A DNA stretch of 64,000 nucleotides from Pleionea sp. CnH1-48 (GTDB taxonomy: Bacteria > Pseudomonadota > Gammaproteobacteria > Enterobacterales > Kangiellaceae). The position numbers and the translations under genes are program-made. Position 1 is the first letter of the stretch, and each line of letters begins with the position of its first letter. Under the pieces are notes generated by a model, which saw nothing but the letters and a program-made list of their open reading frames with translations, had not been told where the DNA came from and did not search any database. This document shows, piece by piece, positions 63,403-64,000 of the stretch. The DNA is taken from the NCBI RefSeq assembly GCF_024124665.1, contig NZ_JAMXSB010000015.1:1-64000 (forward strand), in the 5' to 3' direction.

Positions 63403-64000
63403 TTACCTTGGGCCTTCTATGTTTCGAGGGAAGAAATGGGACTCCCCCTCGGGTTTTACTCGATACAGTTTAGCAGGCCGATTGCTGCCTTTTCTGGTTG
63501 AGCCTGTTTCTTCTAATATATCGGCATCCAGTAAGCGGCGGCGAAAGGACTTTTTCTCTACGCTTTTTCCTAGAATGATTTCAAAGGTTTTTTGCAGCTC
63601 TGTTAACGTAAATTCCTGCGGCAATAAATTAACGGGCAGAGAAGTATACTGAACCTTGTTGCGCAGACGTTCATAGCACTGTTGTAATATTTCCTGATGA
63701 TCAAATGCCAGGGTGTAGGTGCTGGATACATCATCGACGGGTACCCAAACCACTTGGTCGGAACTGGCGTCTTTTTGTAGCTGAAACTCGTTGTGAGCAA
63801 TCAGCGCAAAATAGCTTACGGTGACTGACCAGCCTCGAGGATCACGATGATGGTTTCCTGTCGTGGCGACTTGTTCCAGGTAGGGGGTATCAACTCCTGT
63901 TTTTTCTTTCAATTTTCGTTGCGCTGTTTGTTCTAGAGTTTTATCGCTACTGATATCAATAAATCCACCAGGTAGTGCCCACTGGCCCAGGGCTGGATGC
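63403..64000 (-). CDS. NrtR-like Nudix/winged-helix regulator (5' end outside window)
   Basis: The open frame continues through the window edge, so the N-terminus is missing. The visible part has a Nudix core, with QWALPGGFIDIS from 63982 downwards. Its box is degenerate: where catalytic enzymes have REUxEExG it reads RKLKEKTG, and the expected upstream Glu is absent. The C-terminal domain (VNLLPQEFTLTELQKTF, then KSFRRRLLDADILEETG, then RPAKLYRV) is the winged helix of NrtR regulators. NrtR proteins are repressors of NAD-metabolism genes whose Nudix domain binds ADP-ribose as effector. The gene heads the ADP-ribose operon and probably regulates it; an operator upstream would lie beyond 64000. 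Confidence 0.88.
   Translation of the reverse strand, partial: HPALGQWALPGGFIDISSDKTLEQTAQRKLKEKTGVDTPYLEQVATTGNHHRDPRGWSVTVSYFALIAHNEFQLQKDASSDQVVWVPVDDVSSTYTLAFDHQEILQQCYERLRNKVQYTSLPVNLLPQEFTLTELQKTFEIILGKSVEKKSFRRRLLDADILEETGSTRKGSNRPAKLYRVKPEGESHFFPRNIEGPR

Overview
The window looks like a chromosomal segment of a marine-type, aerobic gammaproteobacterium. The housekeeping set (xseB-ispA-dxs, glnS, greB, uvrA, ssb, yejK, tapT, ybiT) is intact and gammaproteobacterial in character. It sits with PomA/PomB-type sodium motor stators, MipA/OmpV, an ExeM-like nuclease, a PPC-domain metalloprotease and a lipoprotein prolyl oligopeptidase. That mix, with moderately AT-rich DNA, suggests the Kangiella/Pleionea/Aliikangiella neighbourhood, but this is inference from gene content only. 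No prophage, insertion sequence, CRISPR array or rRNA operon is visible.

Layout. 0-5.6 kb: isoprenoid genes on the minus strand, then pomA-pomB on the plus strand, meeting tail-to-tail with a small wHTH gene. 5.8-9.9 kb: a three-gene MCE lipid ABC transporter and glnS. 10-13.9 kb: a LytS-type kinase with a LytTR regulator, followed directly by nine copies of a 90-bp hairpin-forming tandem repeat and a SUKH-like gene. 13.9-18.5 kb: mipA-like, greB (its start codon touches a terminator), an ExeM-like secreted nuclease and a small CxxC protein. 18.5-24.5 kb: a 28-residue basic peptide gene with a strong promoter and Shine-Dalgarno, a DUF1631-PilZ pair, YjbR, and an OmpR-type two-component system. 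24.6-35.3 kb: glutamate dehydrogenase, a metzincin, tapT, prolyl oligopeptidase, cold-shock protein, TraB/GumN, yejK and a small secreted protein. 35.5-39 kb: a membrane-anchored TPR protein built of 16 units of 129 bp. 39-44.1 kb: uvrA, a YajR-like transporter and ssb. 44.1-52 kb: accessory genes (two small unknowns, a secreted unknown, an M48 peptidase, two GFA proteins flanking a Nudix hydrolase, an orphan Tat-exported molybdenum hydroxylase large subunit). 52-53.5 kb: a gene-poor kilobase with a degenerate tRNA-like element beside an HNH gene. 53.5-60.6 kb: a second OmpR-type two-component system, a hybrid histidine kinase and ybiT. 60.7-64 kb: a five-gene minus-strand operon of ADP-ribose functions.

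The most interesting unit is the right-hand operon. It runs from an NrtR-like Nudix/winged-helix regulator (cut by the window edge) through a small exported four-cysteine protein, a macro domain and a microbial-type PARG to an ARH/DraG-type ADP-ribosylglycohydrolase. Three unrelated ADP-ribose-removing folds under a regulator family whose known effector is ADP-ribose suggest a self-sensing de-ADP-ribosylation module. Next are the 90-bp repeat array, the peptide gene at 19202, the greB terminator overlap and the tRNA-like element.
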